A DNA stretch of 10,390 bases from Pseudomonadota bacterium. Lineage in GTDB: Bacteria > Pseudomonadota > Gammaproteobacteria > SZUA-229. The DNA is taken from NCBI GenBank assembly GCA_015222965.1, contig JADFWF010000244.1:1-10390 (forward strand). The letters run 5' to 3'. Shown one piece after another: positions 1 through 7,289 of this stretch. The notes beneath the pieces were generated by a model that was not told where the DNA came from, did no database searches, and worked only from the letters and a program-made list of their open reading frames with translations. The translations under genes were made by a program, and so were the position numbers. Each line of letters opens with the position of its first letter. Position 1 is the stretch's first letter.

Positions 1-743
1 CTGAGCAGGTTGTCCAGCCGTGCGCTGGCGATAAAGTCGTCATGCAGGCCGATGACTGCCGGAGGCTGAGTATCGTAAAAGCTCAGTTCATAACTCAGAA
101 CTTTTTCAGCTTTCGTTGAAGTGCCATTAGCATTGATTATCTTCAGCAGCATGGCCTTGAAATCGGCCCTGGTATCAGCATCGCTTTCAGGCAGTTTCAT
201 CAAAATTGGCGGCAGGTGTTTTTGTTTATCCACCGTCCGCTTGTCATTGGCCTCTCTGTCGAGATGAATCGCCAGGCTTGGAATAACCGCTATGGCTTTT
301 TCCAGGTCTATCAACTGATGATCTATCGCGCCACTCTCGGTCAGGTAACTGACACGACCTGCCAAAGAAAGGTCACGATCAAACCACGGATTTAGTAACG
401 CGCCGCCGTAAACTTCGACACCCAGCTGCAGATAATTGTTGTTGATGATCTCGGGGTTTGGTTTAACTTTTAAACAGGGACTATCGGTATGTGCACCCAC
501 CATCCGCATACCGCTTTCCAGCAATGACTGGTTGAGCTGAAATGCAATTATCGACGAATCATTCCGGGTGACGTAAAACCGTTCACCCTGCCCGGCACTA
601 TCGATCGCCCATTGATCACTTTCATCTAGTTGCTTAAAACCATGCCGCTCTAATATTTGCGCCATGACCTCAACCGCATGAAACGGCGTCGGCGAGCTTT
701 TTATGAAATCGATGAGACCGTTTACAAAATCTTCGTTTTGCAT
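1..743 (-). CDS. apeB: M18-family aminopeptidase, N-terminal part (3' end outside window)
   Basis: Metallo-aminopeptidase of family M18 (ApeB / aspartyl aminopeptidase type), a cytosolic di-zinc enzyme that removes N-terminal residues from peptides. The first 247 codons are visible, from the ATG at 741-743; the family is usually about 430 residues, so over half is present. Visible hallmarks are SSPTPFHAV (residues 16-24), [13 protein letters not shown] (83-95) with the metal ligand His85, [19 protein letters not shown] (113-131), the LAIHLDRE stretch (157-164), and SARLDNL (240-246), whose Asp244 is the expected bridging metal ligand. An AGG-containing Shine-Dalgarno lies about 9 bases upstream of the ATG. 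The reading frame is open to the window edge, so truncation is by the window and not a mutation. It lies 94 bases downstream of the kinase-like gene on the same strand and could be co-transcribed with it. The family call is firm; the substrate preference cannot be read from this part. Confidence 0.93.
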   Translation of the reverse strand, partial: MQNEDFVNGLIDFIKSSPTPFHAVEVMAQILERHGFKQLDESDQWAIDSAGQGERFYVTRNDSSIIAFQLNQSLLESGMRMVGAHTDSPCLKVKPNPEIINNNYLQLGVEVYGGALLNPWFDRDLSLAGRVSYLTESGAIDHQLIDLEKAIAVIPSLAIHLDREANDKRTVDKQKHLPPILMKLPESDADTRADFKAMLLKIINANGTSTKAEKVLSYELSFYDTQPPAVIGLHDDFIASARLDNLL

Positions 744-776
744 TTTTTTATACCTTTCTTTACTGCACGTTAGATG

Positions 777-796
777 ATTAATTCTGGATAATTAAT
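777..796. repeat. Small AT-rich palindrome upstream of the M18 gene
   Basis: Seven-base arms ATTAATT (777-783) and AATTAAT (790-796) are separated by six bases, about 35 bases upstream of the aminopeptidase start codon. This could be an operator or simply AT-rich sequence. There is no flanking promoter good enough to decide. Confidence 0.3.
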
Positions 797-800
797 TTTT

Positions 801-846
801 CTTTTGCTAATTCTTGCTTTTTCTAATTCTTGTTTTACTAATTCAA
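801..846. repeat. Three short tandem repeats of about 16 bases over a stop codon
   Basis: On the minus strand the unit is approximately AAGAATTAGNAAAANC. It occurs at 817-832 and 801-816, and in a more degenerate form at 833-846. The TAG stop codon of the kinase-like gene (838-840) lies inside the most degenerate unit, in the GAATTAG core. The repeats fill most of the spacer before the M18 gene. No function is evident; slippage expansion is the simplest origin. Confidence 0.7.
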
Positions 847-1956
847 CTTATACAGGGTCTTTTGCTGATACCCCGTAACCACTTGATATAAACCCGACAG
901 TTGTTTATCCAGATCAATATCCCCGGTATCCGAGATCATCGGCCGTTTATCCAGTGAGCGTAATTTTTCATTTGTGGCAACGATTATAATATTTTCTCGC
1001 CCGACCTGACATATAACTTTCGAGCTCAACTGCTGATTTCCTCGACCAAAGACATGTCCCTGCCCACCGATGATGGTAACTACGATTTTTGCAGGTCTAT
1101 CATGGATTGTTTGTAAGATAGTCTGTTCATCAACATCGCTGGCGATCAGTTGCTGATGGCAAACAATATCGATGCCCAGCAAGGTGTTCTGCAAAGACAA
1201 TTGATTCATTATTTCAGCTGTTGTCGAACCAGAACCGATCAGATAATAAACATCCGGTTCCATGTTTTCAATTATGTCAGCGGCAATATCTTCGATCGCT
1301 GCATCATGCTGATTTAGACCACCCTGTTTGATTAACTGCATACGGGTATCATCGACAGGCACCGGTAGATAACCGTAGCATTTTGCATTGACGCTGCCTT
1401 CTCGAAAAGCAACTTCATCAAGATCCATCACCTGTGATTCGTGCAGAGACATCGGCTCACCCGAGAGCATCAGGTTTATTAATTCTCCAGCACGCACCGG
1501 CGTAACAGCATAAACGGCTGAATGAATCTTTACCCCTGCGGGTATGCCGATCACTGGGATCGATGAGTCCAATTCACTGCTCAACACATCCAGCACATCG
1601 CGTGCAGTTCCGTCACCGCCGGCAAAAACGATCAGATCGACCTGTTTTTCTACAAAGCGCCGGATGACCTTTTTTGTATCCGTGGACGATGAACTCTCTG
1701 CGGCCTGATAGATCACTTCACAAGGCAGACCCAGTGAATTTAGTACGTCTTCACCCATCGCTTTTGATGCCGTATATATAGCGATAGCCCTGTCATCTGC
1801 CTGTATCTGCTGCATCGCCTGCAGGGCACGTACTTCAGCCTTAGGTTTAGCACCTCTGATCAGCGCCTGCTCGACGATGGCTTCACCATCACTGCCCTTC
1901 AGTGCGACTGCGCCGCCGATACCTGCGACCGGATTTATAACAAAACCTAATTTCAT
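838..1956 (-). CDS. ATP-NAD kinase / AcoX-like family protein (COG3199)
   Basis: Predicted small-molecule kinase of the COG3199 family, related to NAD kinases and to the AcoX protein of acetoin operons; the true substrate is not established for most members. From the ATG at 1954-1956 it is 372 residues. The N-terminus begins directly with the Rossmann-like beta strand MKLGFVINPVAGIGG (1-15). The nucleotide-binding FAGGDGTARDVLDV follows (111-124, GGDGT at 113-117), then GIPAGVKIHSAVYAVTP (137-153) and the family-typical GGQGHVFGRGNQQ (297-309). I prefer this ATG to an in-frame TTG at 1972-1974, which would add six residues before the conserved strand; neither start has a clear Shine-Dalgarno. 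It is divergent from ispG and upstream of the M18 gene. No acetoin genes are visible, so an AcoX role is not supported by context. NAD phosphorylation is possible but unproven, because a canonical NadK usually exists elsewhere in the genome. Confidence 0.85.
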   Translation of the reverse strand: MKLGFVINPVAGIGGAVALKGSDGEAIVEQALIRGAKPKAEVRALQAMQQIQADDRAIAIYTASKAMGEDVLNSLGLPCEVIYQAAESSSSTDTKKVIRRFVEKQVDLIVFAGGDGTARDVLDVLSSELDSSIPVIGIPAGVKIHSAVYAVTPVRAGELINLMLSGEPMSLHESQVMDLDEVAFREGSVNAKCYGYLPVPVDDTRMQLIKQGGLNQHDAAIEDIAADIIENMEPDVYYLIGSGSTTAEIMNQLSLQNTLLGIDIVCHQQLIASDVDEQTILQTIHDRPAKIVVTIIGGQGHVFGRGNQQLSSKVICQVGRENIIIVATNEKLRSLDKRPMISDTGDIDLDKQLSGLYQVVTGYQQKTLYKLN

Positions 1957-2013
1957 ACAATCAGAGCAAACCAATAAAACAGCAAGTTTATCAGTTTAAT
2001 TCAAGGGCATAGG

Positions 2014-2022
2014 TGGTAAAAT
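2014..2022 (+). promoter_or_regulatory. Candidate extended -10 promoter for ispG
   Basis: TGGTAAAAT has the TG-N-TAAAAT form of an extended -10 element and would start a transcript near 2029, giving a leader of about 28 bases. The -35 position at 17-base spacing (1994-1999, GTTTAA) is poor. The divergent spacer is only 100 bases, so the ispG promoter must lie here or inside the neighbouring gene. Confidence 0.4.
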
Positions 2023-2056
2023 TCATCGACATAAGAATCGCTGATTACACCATAAT

Positions 2057-3307
2057 ATGAATTTTCCTGATTGCTACAAACCACGTCACCAAACATGCGC
2101 TGTCAATGTAGCGGGAGTAGTCGTTGGCGGAGAAGCACCTGTCGTGGTGCAATCGATGACCAATACCGACACTGCTGATATCGCAGCAACAACGCAACAG
2201 ATTTTACAGCTTGCCAATGCCGGCTCAGAACTGGTCCGTCTGACGGTTAATGATGCCAATGCCGCTGCTGCGGTCGCTTATATCCGTGAAGAACTCGATA
2301 AAAAACACTGCCAGGTACCACTCATCGGTGATTTTCATTTTAATGGCCATAAACTGTTAACTGATTATCCGGACTGTGCACAGGCACTGGCAAAATACCG
2401 CATCAATCCGGGCAACGTCGGAAAAGGAAAAAAACGTGACGAACAGTTTGCCATCATGATAGAGCTTGCCTGCAAATATAATAAAGCGGTCAGGATCGGC
2501 GTCAACTGGGGCAGCATGGATCAGGCTCTGCTCGCAGAATTGATGGACGAGAATGCGGCCCTGGATAAGCCGCACGACGCGCACGATATCATGCTGGAGA
2601 CCGTTATCCGCTCTGCACTGGACAGTGCAAAACAGGCTGAAGAGATCGGACTGGAGAAAAACAAGATCATCCTGTCATGCAAGATGAGCGTGGTGCAGGA
2701 TCTGGTGACTGTCTACCGCTCGCTGGCACAGCGCAGCGATTTCGCGTTGCACCTCGGATTGACCGAGGCCGGCATCGGTTCAAAAGGTATCGTCGCATCC
2801 ACGGCCGCGCTGAGTATGTTGCTGCACGACGGCATCGGCGATACCATCCGCATATCACTCACTCCCGAACCAGGGGCACCGCGTGAGAAAGAAGTGATCG
2901 TCGCGCAGGAAATTTTGCAAACCATGGGACTGCGCTCATTTGTGCCATTAGTTACCGCCTGCCCTGGCTGCGGCCGCACCACCAGCACTTATTTCCAGGA
3001 GCTAGCATCACATGTACAAAACTTCTTACGCACAGAAATGCCGGTCTGGAAAGAAAAATATCAGGGTGTTGAAGACATGTCTGTTGCAGTGATGGGCTGC
3101 GTGGTCAACGGTCCTGGTGAAAGCAAACACGCCAATATCGGTATCAGTTTACCCGGCACCGGCGAACGCCCGGTAGCACCAGTCTATGAAGACGGCGTTA
3201 AGACCGTGACGCTTAAGGGGGATTATATTGCGGCGGAATTTGAGGCAGTTATTTCAGCTTATATCGAGCGGACGTATAAGCCACGGTCAATGAATAATGA
3301 ATTTTAA
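2057..3307 (+). CDS. ispG: 4-hydroxy-3-methylbut-2-enyl diphosphate synthase (flavodoxin type)
   Basis: Penultimate enzyme of the MEP isoprenoid pathway. It reductively opens 2-C-methyl-D-erythritol 2,4-cyclodiphosphate to HMBPP using a [4Fe-4S] cluster in the cytoplasm. The protein is 416 residues. The N-terminal TIM barrel contains VQSMTNTDT (31-39), RLTVND (61-66), GDFHFN (91-96), YRINPGNVG (114-122) and LHLGLTEAG (231-239). The C-terminal cluster domain has Cys302 and Cys305 in ACPGCGRT, Cys348 in [17 protein letters not shown], and the ligand Glu355; these match E. coli Cys270, Cys273, Cys305 and Glu312. It is about 44 residues longer than the E. coli enzyme, consistent with the long proteobacterial form. 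The Shine-Dalgarno is weak. The last codons (for MNNEF) and the stop lie in, or directly beside, a heptad repeat that has its inverted partner beyond the stop, so the extreme C-terminus is probably not functionally constrained. The function call is very secure. Confidence 0.98.
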   Translation: MNFPDCYKPRHQTCAVNVAGVVVGGEAPVVVQSMTNTDTADIAATTQQILQLANAGSELVRLTVNDANAAAAVAYIREELDKKHCQVPLIGDFHFNGHKLLTDYPDCAQALAKYRINPGNVGKGKKRDEQFAIMIELACKYNKAVRIGVNWGSMDQALLAELMDENAALDKPHDAHDIMLETVIRSALDSAKQAEEIGLEKNKIILSCKMSVVQDLVTVYRSLAQRSDFALHLGLTEAGIGSKGIVASTAALSMLLHDGIGDTIRISLTPEPGAPREKEVIVAQEILQTMGLRSFVPLVTACPGCGRTTSTYFQELASHVQNFLRTEMPVWKEKYQGVEDMSVAVMGCVVNGPGESKHANIGISLPGTGERPVAPVYEDGVKTVTLKGDYIAAEFEAVISAYIERTYKPRSMNNEF

Positions 3308-3384
3308 AACCAGGCGTTGACTAAAGCATCAGTTTTTAGCTTTTTTCTTTTAATTATTCACTATTCATTGTTCATTATTCATTG
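3288..3384. repeat. Inverted heptad repeats between convergent ispG and aroG
   Basis: Left arm CAATGAATAATGAA (3288-3301) is the exact reverse complement of TTCATTATTCATTG (3371-3384), with 69 bases between. Both arms are built from a 7-base unit: AATGAAT twice on the left (3289-3302), and four units of the form (A/G)TTCA(T/C)T on the right (3356-3383). The left arm encodes the C-terminal residues of IspG and reaches its stop codon. The right arm begins about 10 bases beyond the aroG stop. Confidence 0.8.
3320..3350 (+). terminator. Weak candidate terminator after ispG
   Basis: CTAAA (3321-3325) can pair with TTTAG (3335-3339), followed by C and the T-rich run 3341-3350. The stem is only five AT-rich pairs, so this is a weak intrinsic terminator at best. 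It lies between the two arms of the inverted heptad repeat. Confidence 0.3.
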
Positions 3385-3393
3385 CGCACAGCG

Positions 3394-4470
3394 CTACGCG
3401 CTCGCCTGCTGAGTATTTACCTCACGACGTTTTCTCACCGCCGCTGCCAGCTCAGTCAAACACGAAACCGTCGTCTCCCAGGAAATACAGGCATCTGTAA
3501 TACTCTGCCCGTAAGTCAGCGGTTGACCTGCGATAACATCCTGCCGGCCTTCGACCAAATGGCTCTCGATCATCACGCCCATAATGCGGTTTTCACCATC
3601 GGCAATCTGTGAAGCCACGTTGTTACATACATCCACCTGCCGATGAAAATCTTTCAAGCTGTTTGCGTGGGAGCAATCAACCATCATCTGGGGTTTTAAA
3701 CCATATTTTTTCAGTTGCTCAGCTGCGTACTCGATGCTCTGTGCATCATAGTTTGGCTTCTTGCCGCCACGCAATATGATATGGCAGTCATTATTGCCTT
3801 TGGTAGTAAATATTGCAGAGTGCCCTTCTTTGTTCAGTGACATGAAGACGTGTGGATTCGAAGCAGCATTTACCGCATCGATAGCTATTTTGAAACCGCC
3901 ATCGGTACTATTTTTGAAACCAACCGGACAGGACAGGCCGGATGCCAGCTCACGATGCCCCTGACTCTCTGTCGTCCTGGCGCCGATAGCACCCCAACTG
4001 ACAAGGTCAGCAACGTATTGCGGACTGATCAAGTCCAGATATTCAGTTCCAACAGGTATGCCTTCATCGGACAGGTCACGCAGCAAGCTGCGTGCTAATC
4101 GCAGGCCTTCATTTATATTGAAGCTCTCATCAAGGCCAGGATCATTGATCAAACCTTTCCAGCCGACGGTGGTTCGGGGTTTCTCGAAATAGACCCGCAT
4201 GATGATACACAGATCATCTGACAGTTCCTGCATCAGTACTTTCAGTTTTGCTGCATATTCTCTCGCCGCATCCGGGTCATGGACCGAACAGGGCCCGACG
4301 ATAACAACCAGACGATCATCTTCGCCATGCAGTATCTTGTGTATAGATTCTCGAGCATGATAAACCGTTTCAGATGCCTTCTCATCCAGAGGAAATTCCT
4401 CATGAAGCACCTTCGGTGGAAGCACTTCATGTAGTCCTGTTATGCGTACATCATCGGTTTTATAAATCAT
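3394..4470 (-). CDS. aroG: 3-deoxy-7-phosphoheptulonate (DAHP) synthase, class I, AroG-like
   Basis: First enzyme of the shikimate pathway. It condenses phosphoenolpyruvate with erythrose 4-phosphate to DAHP in the cytoplasm. At 358 residues it aligns with E. coli AroG (350) without numbering shift through the catalytic core. The metal ligands Cys61, His268, Glu302 and Asp326 are present, as are the substrate-binding residues Arg92, Lys97, Arg165, Lys186 and Arg234. Signature segments are VGPCSVHDP (58-66), RVYFEKPRTTVGWKGLINDP (92-111) and GARTTESQ (163-170). Residues of the AroG phenylalanine site also appear conserved (Asp6, Asp7, Pro150, Ser180, Phe209, Ser211), so feedback inhibition by phenylalanine is a reasonable inference. 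AAGAG lies about 8 bases before the ATG. It is the last gene of a minus-strand run but has its own promoter at 4522-4550. No TyrR-like box was recognised. The TAG stop lies in a short GC-rich palindrome (3390-3402). Confidence 0.96.
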   Translation of the reverse strand: MIYKTDDVRITGLHEVLPPKVLHEEFPLDEKASETVYHARESIHKILHGEDDRLVVIVGPCSVHDPDAAREYAAKLKVLMQELSDDLCIIMRVYFEKPRTTVGWKGLINDPGLDESFNINEGLRLARSLLRDLSDEGIPVGTEYLDLISPQYVADLVSWGAIGARTTESQGHRELASGLSCPVGFKNSTDGGFKIAIDAVNAASNPHVFMSLNKEGHSAIFTTKGNNDCHIILRGGKKPNYDAQSIEYAAEQLKKYGLKPQMMVDCSHANSLKDFHRQVDVCNNVASQIADGENRIMGVMIESHLVEGRQDVIAGQPLTYGQSITDACISWETTVSCLTELAAAVRKRREVNTQQASA

Positions 4471-4521
4471 TTTCTTGCTCTTAACTAAAAAGATTGCCCC
4501 AAAATGAACAATCAGGAATCA

Positions 4522-4550
4522 ATTATATAGGAATAGTAAAAAACTGTCTC
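4522..4550 (-). promoter_or_regulatory. Sigma-70-type promoter of aroG
   Basis: On the minus strand a perfect -10 TATAAT (4522-4527) is preceded at exactly 17 bases by GAGACA (4545-4550), which matches four of six consensus -35 positions. It faces aroG, with a predicted leader of about 45 bases. This separates aroG transcription from the phosphatase gene upstream. Confidence 0.7.
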
Positions 4551-4572
4551 TGCGAAACGGCTAGTCCTGATT

Positions 4573-5286
4573 CTAACTAAAAAATCCGTAGGACTTTTTC
4601 AGCAGATCAGGCAGCTCATGAAGGCTGGTGATAACTGCATCTGGCTCACAGCCATCCAGAACCCAGGGTTTCTGTTCACGATTTAACCAGATAGCTGCTA
4701 TGCCGGCTGATTTTGCACCGGAAACATCATGCACAGGGTCATCACCTATATGCACCATCTGCTGTGCATCGATGTTTGTCATTTTCTGTACCTGCTGATA
4801 GATATCCGGCTCTGACTTCAATTTCCCAACCGATGCTGAATTTAGTGCAAAATCGAACCAGTGATCAACACCCGTTTTTACGGTATCCGCATTGCCGTTA
4901 GTCAGACTCACGAGCCGAAACTCTTTCATCAGCTCATCGAGCACTGGTTTAACATCTTCAAACAGTGTGACCTGCTGGCGTGCCTCATAAAATATTTCAA
5001 ACGCCGGTTTTATCCAGTCATCCGATAAAACGAACTCCTCGGCCAGCAACTCAAATGATTTAACCCGAAGTTTGGTCAGATCGTAAGCCAGTTCCGGATA
5101 ATCGTTAAACAATAAACGGCGTTTGTCACGCAGCTGGTAGATATCATAACTCTCTGTGATCGCTGGAACGTTTTCAGCCAGCCACTGATACAGCATATCT
5201 TCTGCACGAAGTATCGTTGGAGAACAGGGCCACAAAGTATCATCAAGGTCAAAACTTAATACTTTAATGGTTTGCGACATGGGCAT
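4573..5286 (-). CDS. HAD-superfamily phosphatase, YigB-like
   Basis: Haloacid-dehalogenase-fold hydrolase of 237 residues, predicted to be a cytosolic phosphate-monoester hydrolase. The four HAD motifs are intact: motif I FDLDDTL with nucleophile Asp13 and acid Asp15, motif II LTNGN with Thr129, motif III Lys157 in GKLKSEPDIY, and motif IV HIGDDPVHDVSGAKSAG with Asp182 and Asp183. A helical C1-type cap lies between motifs I and II. The arrangement, including DDTLWP near the N-terminus and SLTNGNAD, most resembles E. coli YigB, which can dephosphorylate the riboflavin intermediate 5-amino-6-(5-phospho-D-ribitylamino)uracil. That substrate is an inference from similarity, since HAD enzymes are often promiscuous. 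The first and third codons are both ATG and neither has a strong Shine-Dalgarno; I keep the first, but a start at 5280 is equally possible. It lies between the SPOR gene and aroG on the same strand. Confidence 0.88.
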   Translation of the reverse strand: MPMSQTIKVLSFDLDDTLWPCSPTILRAEDMLYQWLAENVPAITESYDIYQLRDKRRLLFNDYPELAYDLTKLRVKSFELLAEEFVLSDDWIKPAFEIFYEARQQVTLFEDVKPVLDELMKEFRLVSLTNGNADTVKTGVDHWFDFALNSASVGKLKSEPDIYQQVQKMTNIDAQQMVHIGDDPVHDVSGAKSAGIAAIWLNREQKPWVLDGCEPDAVITSLHELPDLLKKSYGFFS

Positions 5287-5364
5287 TATCGTGGTGTATT
5301 TTCCAGAGGGTGAAAAAAGTCAGCTATAGAAGTGAAGCCTTTTATTGCTGATTTATTTTTAGGA

Positions 5365-6327
5365 CTAATTTATCTCGATAAGCTTTGTGGCGGTAGGCAT
5401 ATCGTTTAAAACGTCTGCCTGTGATATCTTATCCTGCGCATTACCAGTCGGCACCGTCGCCGGCATCTGAACTTTATCCGTATTACTATTCTGCGAAGGA
5501 ACGTCGACGGCCTGTTTTATATCAGCAGCATCGGCTACTTTGACAATATTTTCTGCAGAGAACCTTACCAGGTAACCATCACCCTTCTGACTAGTTTTAA
5601 ATTTATCTAATGCTGAAATTGCCAGTTTCTTGTCAGCAAAATAACCGAACCTAACGTTATAACGTATCTCATCTTTTTTATTGGTGTAGTCAGTGACATA
5701 AGCATCAAATTGCTGCGCCTGTAACATCTTCATCATATTTTCAGCATTGATCAAACGGCCATACACACCCACCTGGATAGAATATTTGATCTTTCTCAAT
5801 TCATCCGATGTAAAAGCGGTAATAATCGAAGCATCTGTCAGATTAATGCTTTCGTCGACCGAAGCGCTGCTATCGTCTTTATCTACAGCCTTGGCACTTT
5901 TTATTTCGGCTACCAGATCATTTTCCTTACTCTCATTTTTCTGCTCAACTTTGTTTACCTCGGTAATCACAGCGCTCGAACTTATCTCTACCTCTGGCAT
6001 AGCTTTATTTTCTGAAGCATCGACCATCACTTGAGCAGTTGACGTATTATCTGAATCAGTCACAGCCTGTTTTTTGATCTCCGGCTGATCGACATCGATC
6101 TCCTCGCCGGCTTCTATGATCAAAGGAGTTTGAGACTCCACAATACCCTGCCTCGTAGATGAGGTCGCTGGTAGTACCAGTGGCTGGATATCATTGCTCG
6201 TCTGATAAAAAGTTGCCGCACGCTGATGACCAAATAAAAAACCACCGAAAAAGGTAAGGGTTATCACCAGCATTGCAATAAAGCCAAGCTTTAGTACGTC
6301 GCGACTGTCGATTAATAAAGGTGCCAT
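5365..6327 (-). CDS. SPOR-domain inner-membrane protein
   Basis: Bitopic envelope protein of 320 residues, predicted to bind peptidoglycan. A short cytoplasmic N-terminus is followed by one membrane helix (about 14-33, rich in Leu, Phe and Gly). A low-complexity acidic periplasmic linker rich in Ser, Asp, Glu and Val runs from about 40 to 178. A SPOR domain follows at about 181-257, starting YSIQVGVYG and including AENMMKMLQAQQFDAYV, YNVRFGYFADKKLA and GYLVRF. SPOR domains in general bind glycan strands lacking stem peptides at division sites. A tail of about 60 residues follows, whereas SPOR is often C-terminal. The topology resembles DedD or FtsN, but none of the usual dedD neighbours (folC, accD, cvpA) is visible. 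The ATG at 6325-6327 leads directly into the membrane helix; no clear Shine-Dalgarno is seen. It is first in a minus-strand run with the phosphatase 78 bases downstream. Confidence 0.87.
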   Translation of the reverse strand: MAPLLIDSRDVLKLGFIAMLVITLTFFGGFLFGHQRAATFYQTSNDIQPLVLPATSSTRQGIVESQTPLIIEAGEEIDVDQPEIKKQAVTDSDNTSTAQVMVDASENKAMPEVEISSSAVITEVNKVEQKNESKENDLVAEIKSAKAVDKDDSSASVDESINLTDASIITAFTSDELRKIKYSIQVGVYGRLINAENMMKMLQAQQFDAYVTDYTNKKDEIRYNVRFGYFADKKLAISALDKFKTSQKGDGYLVRFSAENIVKVADAADIKQAVDVPSQNSNTDKVQMPATVPTGNAQDKISQADVLNDMPTATKLIEIN

Positions 6328-6607
6328 TGTTGAAATGTTTGTCTGATATTAGTGGATAGTTTTTAAGAATATTACTTATGTGTATTTTAGCTTAATAAAA
6401 CGCAAATGGCTGTGAATTAAAAGCCTGTCTCTCGATAAATATTGCCTCTGTACATGGCTATTTTTAGCCTGACAGTGAACATCTAAGCCTCATTTTTAAC
6501 AGCTTAATGTAAGCGCCTGAATTTAATGAAAATGTATAAAAAGTCAGCCTTTTTCCTTGCTTTAGGTCGATTTTTTACGGGCAAGTGCTATATTTTAGTA
6601 ACAGATG

Positions 6608-6636
6608 TTGAAAAAGTGACAGATTCTCCTTATATC
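6608..6636 (+). promoter_or_regulatory. Candidate sigma-70 promoter for the TlpA-like gene
   Basis: TTGAAA (6608-6613, five of six -35 matches) is followed after exactly 17 bases by TATATC (6631-6636, four of six -10 matches). Transcription would start near 6644, giving a leader of about 130 bases that contains the palindrome at 6708-6732. Confidence 0.45.
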
Positions 6637-6707
6637 GCTTTTTTCCCGCGAAACGTAATTGTTCAAAAGCACGCAAATCCTCAAACTGCTAACACAATAA
6701 TGATTTT

Positions 6708-6732
6708 TAAATCAATGCCTTGCATTGATTTA
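6708..6732. promoter_or_regulatory. 25-base palindrome in the leader of the TlpA-like gene
   Basis: TAAATCAATGC (6708-6718) and its exact reverse complement (6722-6732) are separated by CTT. It lies 33 bases before the GGAG ribosome binding site of the downstream gene. As DNA it has the size and symmetry of a dimeric repressor operator; as RNA it would form an 11-bp hairpin. It is not an FNR box, because the half-site order is reversed. There is no T-run, so it is not an intrinsic terminator. Confidence 0.55.
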
Positions 6733-6776
6733 GCATGTTTATTTCATTGCCACATATATTTAAAATGGAGCGCCTT

Positions 6777-7286
6777 ATGTTTGCATCTCTAATTCGAATC
6801 TCACTAACAGTTTTATCTATATACGGATTTTTTGGCAGTGGTAACGCTTTTGCCGTCAAGGCGCCAGATTTTAAGCTGGATGGTCAGCAAAAACAGGTAA
6901 AACTAAGCGATTACCGAGGCCAGATCGTCTACCTCGATTTCTGGGCTTCCTGGTGCCAGCCATGCCGCAAATCATTTACCTGGATGAACAAGATGCAGTC
7001 TTTATATGGCGCGGAAGGTTTTACAGTCATCGCTATTAATCTTGATGAGTCTCGACTAAAAGCCAATAAATTTTTACAGCAGATACCCGCAAACTTTGAT
7101 GTTGCTTTCGACCCTCGTGGCAACACGGCTGAAAGCTACAAAGTAAAAGCGATGCCCAGTTCATATATCATCGATAAAAACGGCAATGTTATCCATGCTA
7201 ATTTAGGATTTCGCGGCAACGATGAAGAAAAACTGGAAGCAAAGATCAGAGACCTGATACGGCAGTCGACCGTTGCTTCCAGGTAG
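6777..7286 (+). CDS. Exported TlpA/ResA-like thioredoxin-fold protein
   Basis: Periplasmic thiol-disulfide oxidoreductase of 169 residues. I chose the ATG at 6777 because GGAG (6766-6769) lies 7 bases upstream and because the product then starts with a good signal peptide: Arg7, a hydrophobic core 8-19, and AFA before the probable cleavage after Ala26. Upstream in-frame ATGs (6735, 6765) would bury this signal. The mature part is a compact AhpC/TlpA-type thioredoxin domain. It contains APDFKLDG (29-36), LDFWASWCQPC (53-63) with redox Cys60 and Cys63, VIAINLDE (84-91), and cis-Pro127 in KAMPSSYIID (124-133). TlpA-like proteins commonly reduce periplasmic thiols, for example apocytochrome c or copper-site cysteines, using electrons from DsbD/CcdA. 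No such partner or cytochrome gene is nearby, so the target is unknown. It converges with the inositol-monophosphatase-family gene. Confidence 0.92.
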   Translation: MFASLIRISLTVLSIYGFFGSGNAFAVKAPDFKLDGQQKQVKLSDYRGQIVYLDFWASWCQPCRKSFTWMNKMQSLYGAEGFTVIAINLDESRLKANKFLQQIPANFDVAFDPRGNTAESYKVKAMPSSYIIDKNGNVIHANLGFRGNDEEKLEAKIRDLIRQSTVASR

Positions 7287-7289
7287 AGA

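Larger units (their letters stand above)
6328..6776. other. Divergent intergenic region between the SPOR and TlpA genes
   Basis: AT-rich stretch of 449 bases without a gene I can support. An 88-codon plus-strand frame (6526-6792) has no Shine-Dalgarno, no recognisable motif and overlaps the tlpA start in another frame, so I do not call it. Contents seen are a hairpin GGCTA-TTTT-TAGCC (6456-6469) without a T-run, a TGC-TATATT extended -10-like sequence (6586-6594), a better promoter for the thioredoxin gene (6608-6636), and a near-perfect palindrome (6708-6732). A TAAAAT on the minus strand (6384-6389) faces the SPOR gene but lacks a convincing -35. Confidence 0.7.

Noticed and set aside
2357..2988. 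Several open frames on both strands within ispG
   Set aside because: They are shadows of the securely identified ispG coding sequence and have no family motifs of their own.
3390..3402. Palindrome AGCGC-TAC-GCGCT as the aroG terminator
   Set aside because: The stem is five pairs, overlaps the aroG stop codon and is not followed by a T-run in the direction of transcription.
5313..5351. Possible terminator between the SPOR and phosphatase genes (minus strand TCAGC...GCTGA followed by a T-run)
   Set aside because: Only five pairs around a loop of more than 20 bases; too weak to call.
6425..6475. CTGTC/GACAG pair enclosing a GGCTA-TTTT-TAGCC hairpin, considered as a small RNA or terminator
   Set aside because: The pairing is short, there is no T-run on either strand, and no flanking promoter supports an RNA gene.
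6709..6731. FNR/ANR-type box in the palindrome upstream of the TlpA-like gene
   Set aside because: FNR boxes are TTGAT-N4-ATCAA; here the half-sites are in the opposite order and the spacing differs.
6526..6792. 88-codon plus-strand frame upstream of the TlpA-like gene
   Set aside because: No Shine-Dalgarno, no recognisable motif, implausible composition, and it overlaps the well-supported tlpA start in a different frame. It contains the promoter and palindrome of that gene.
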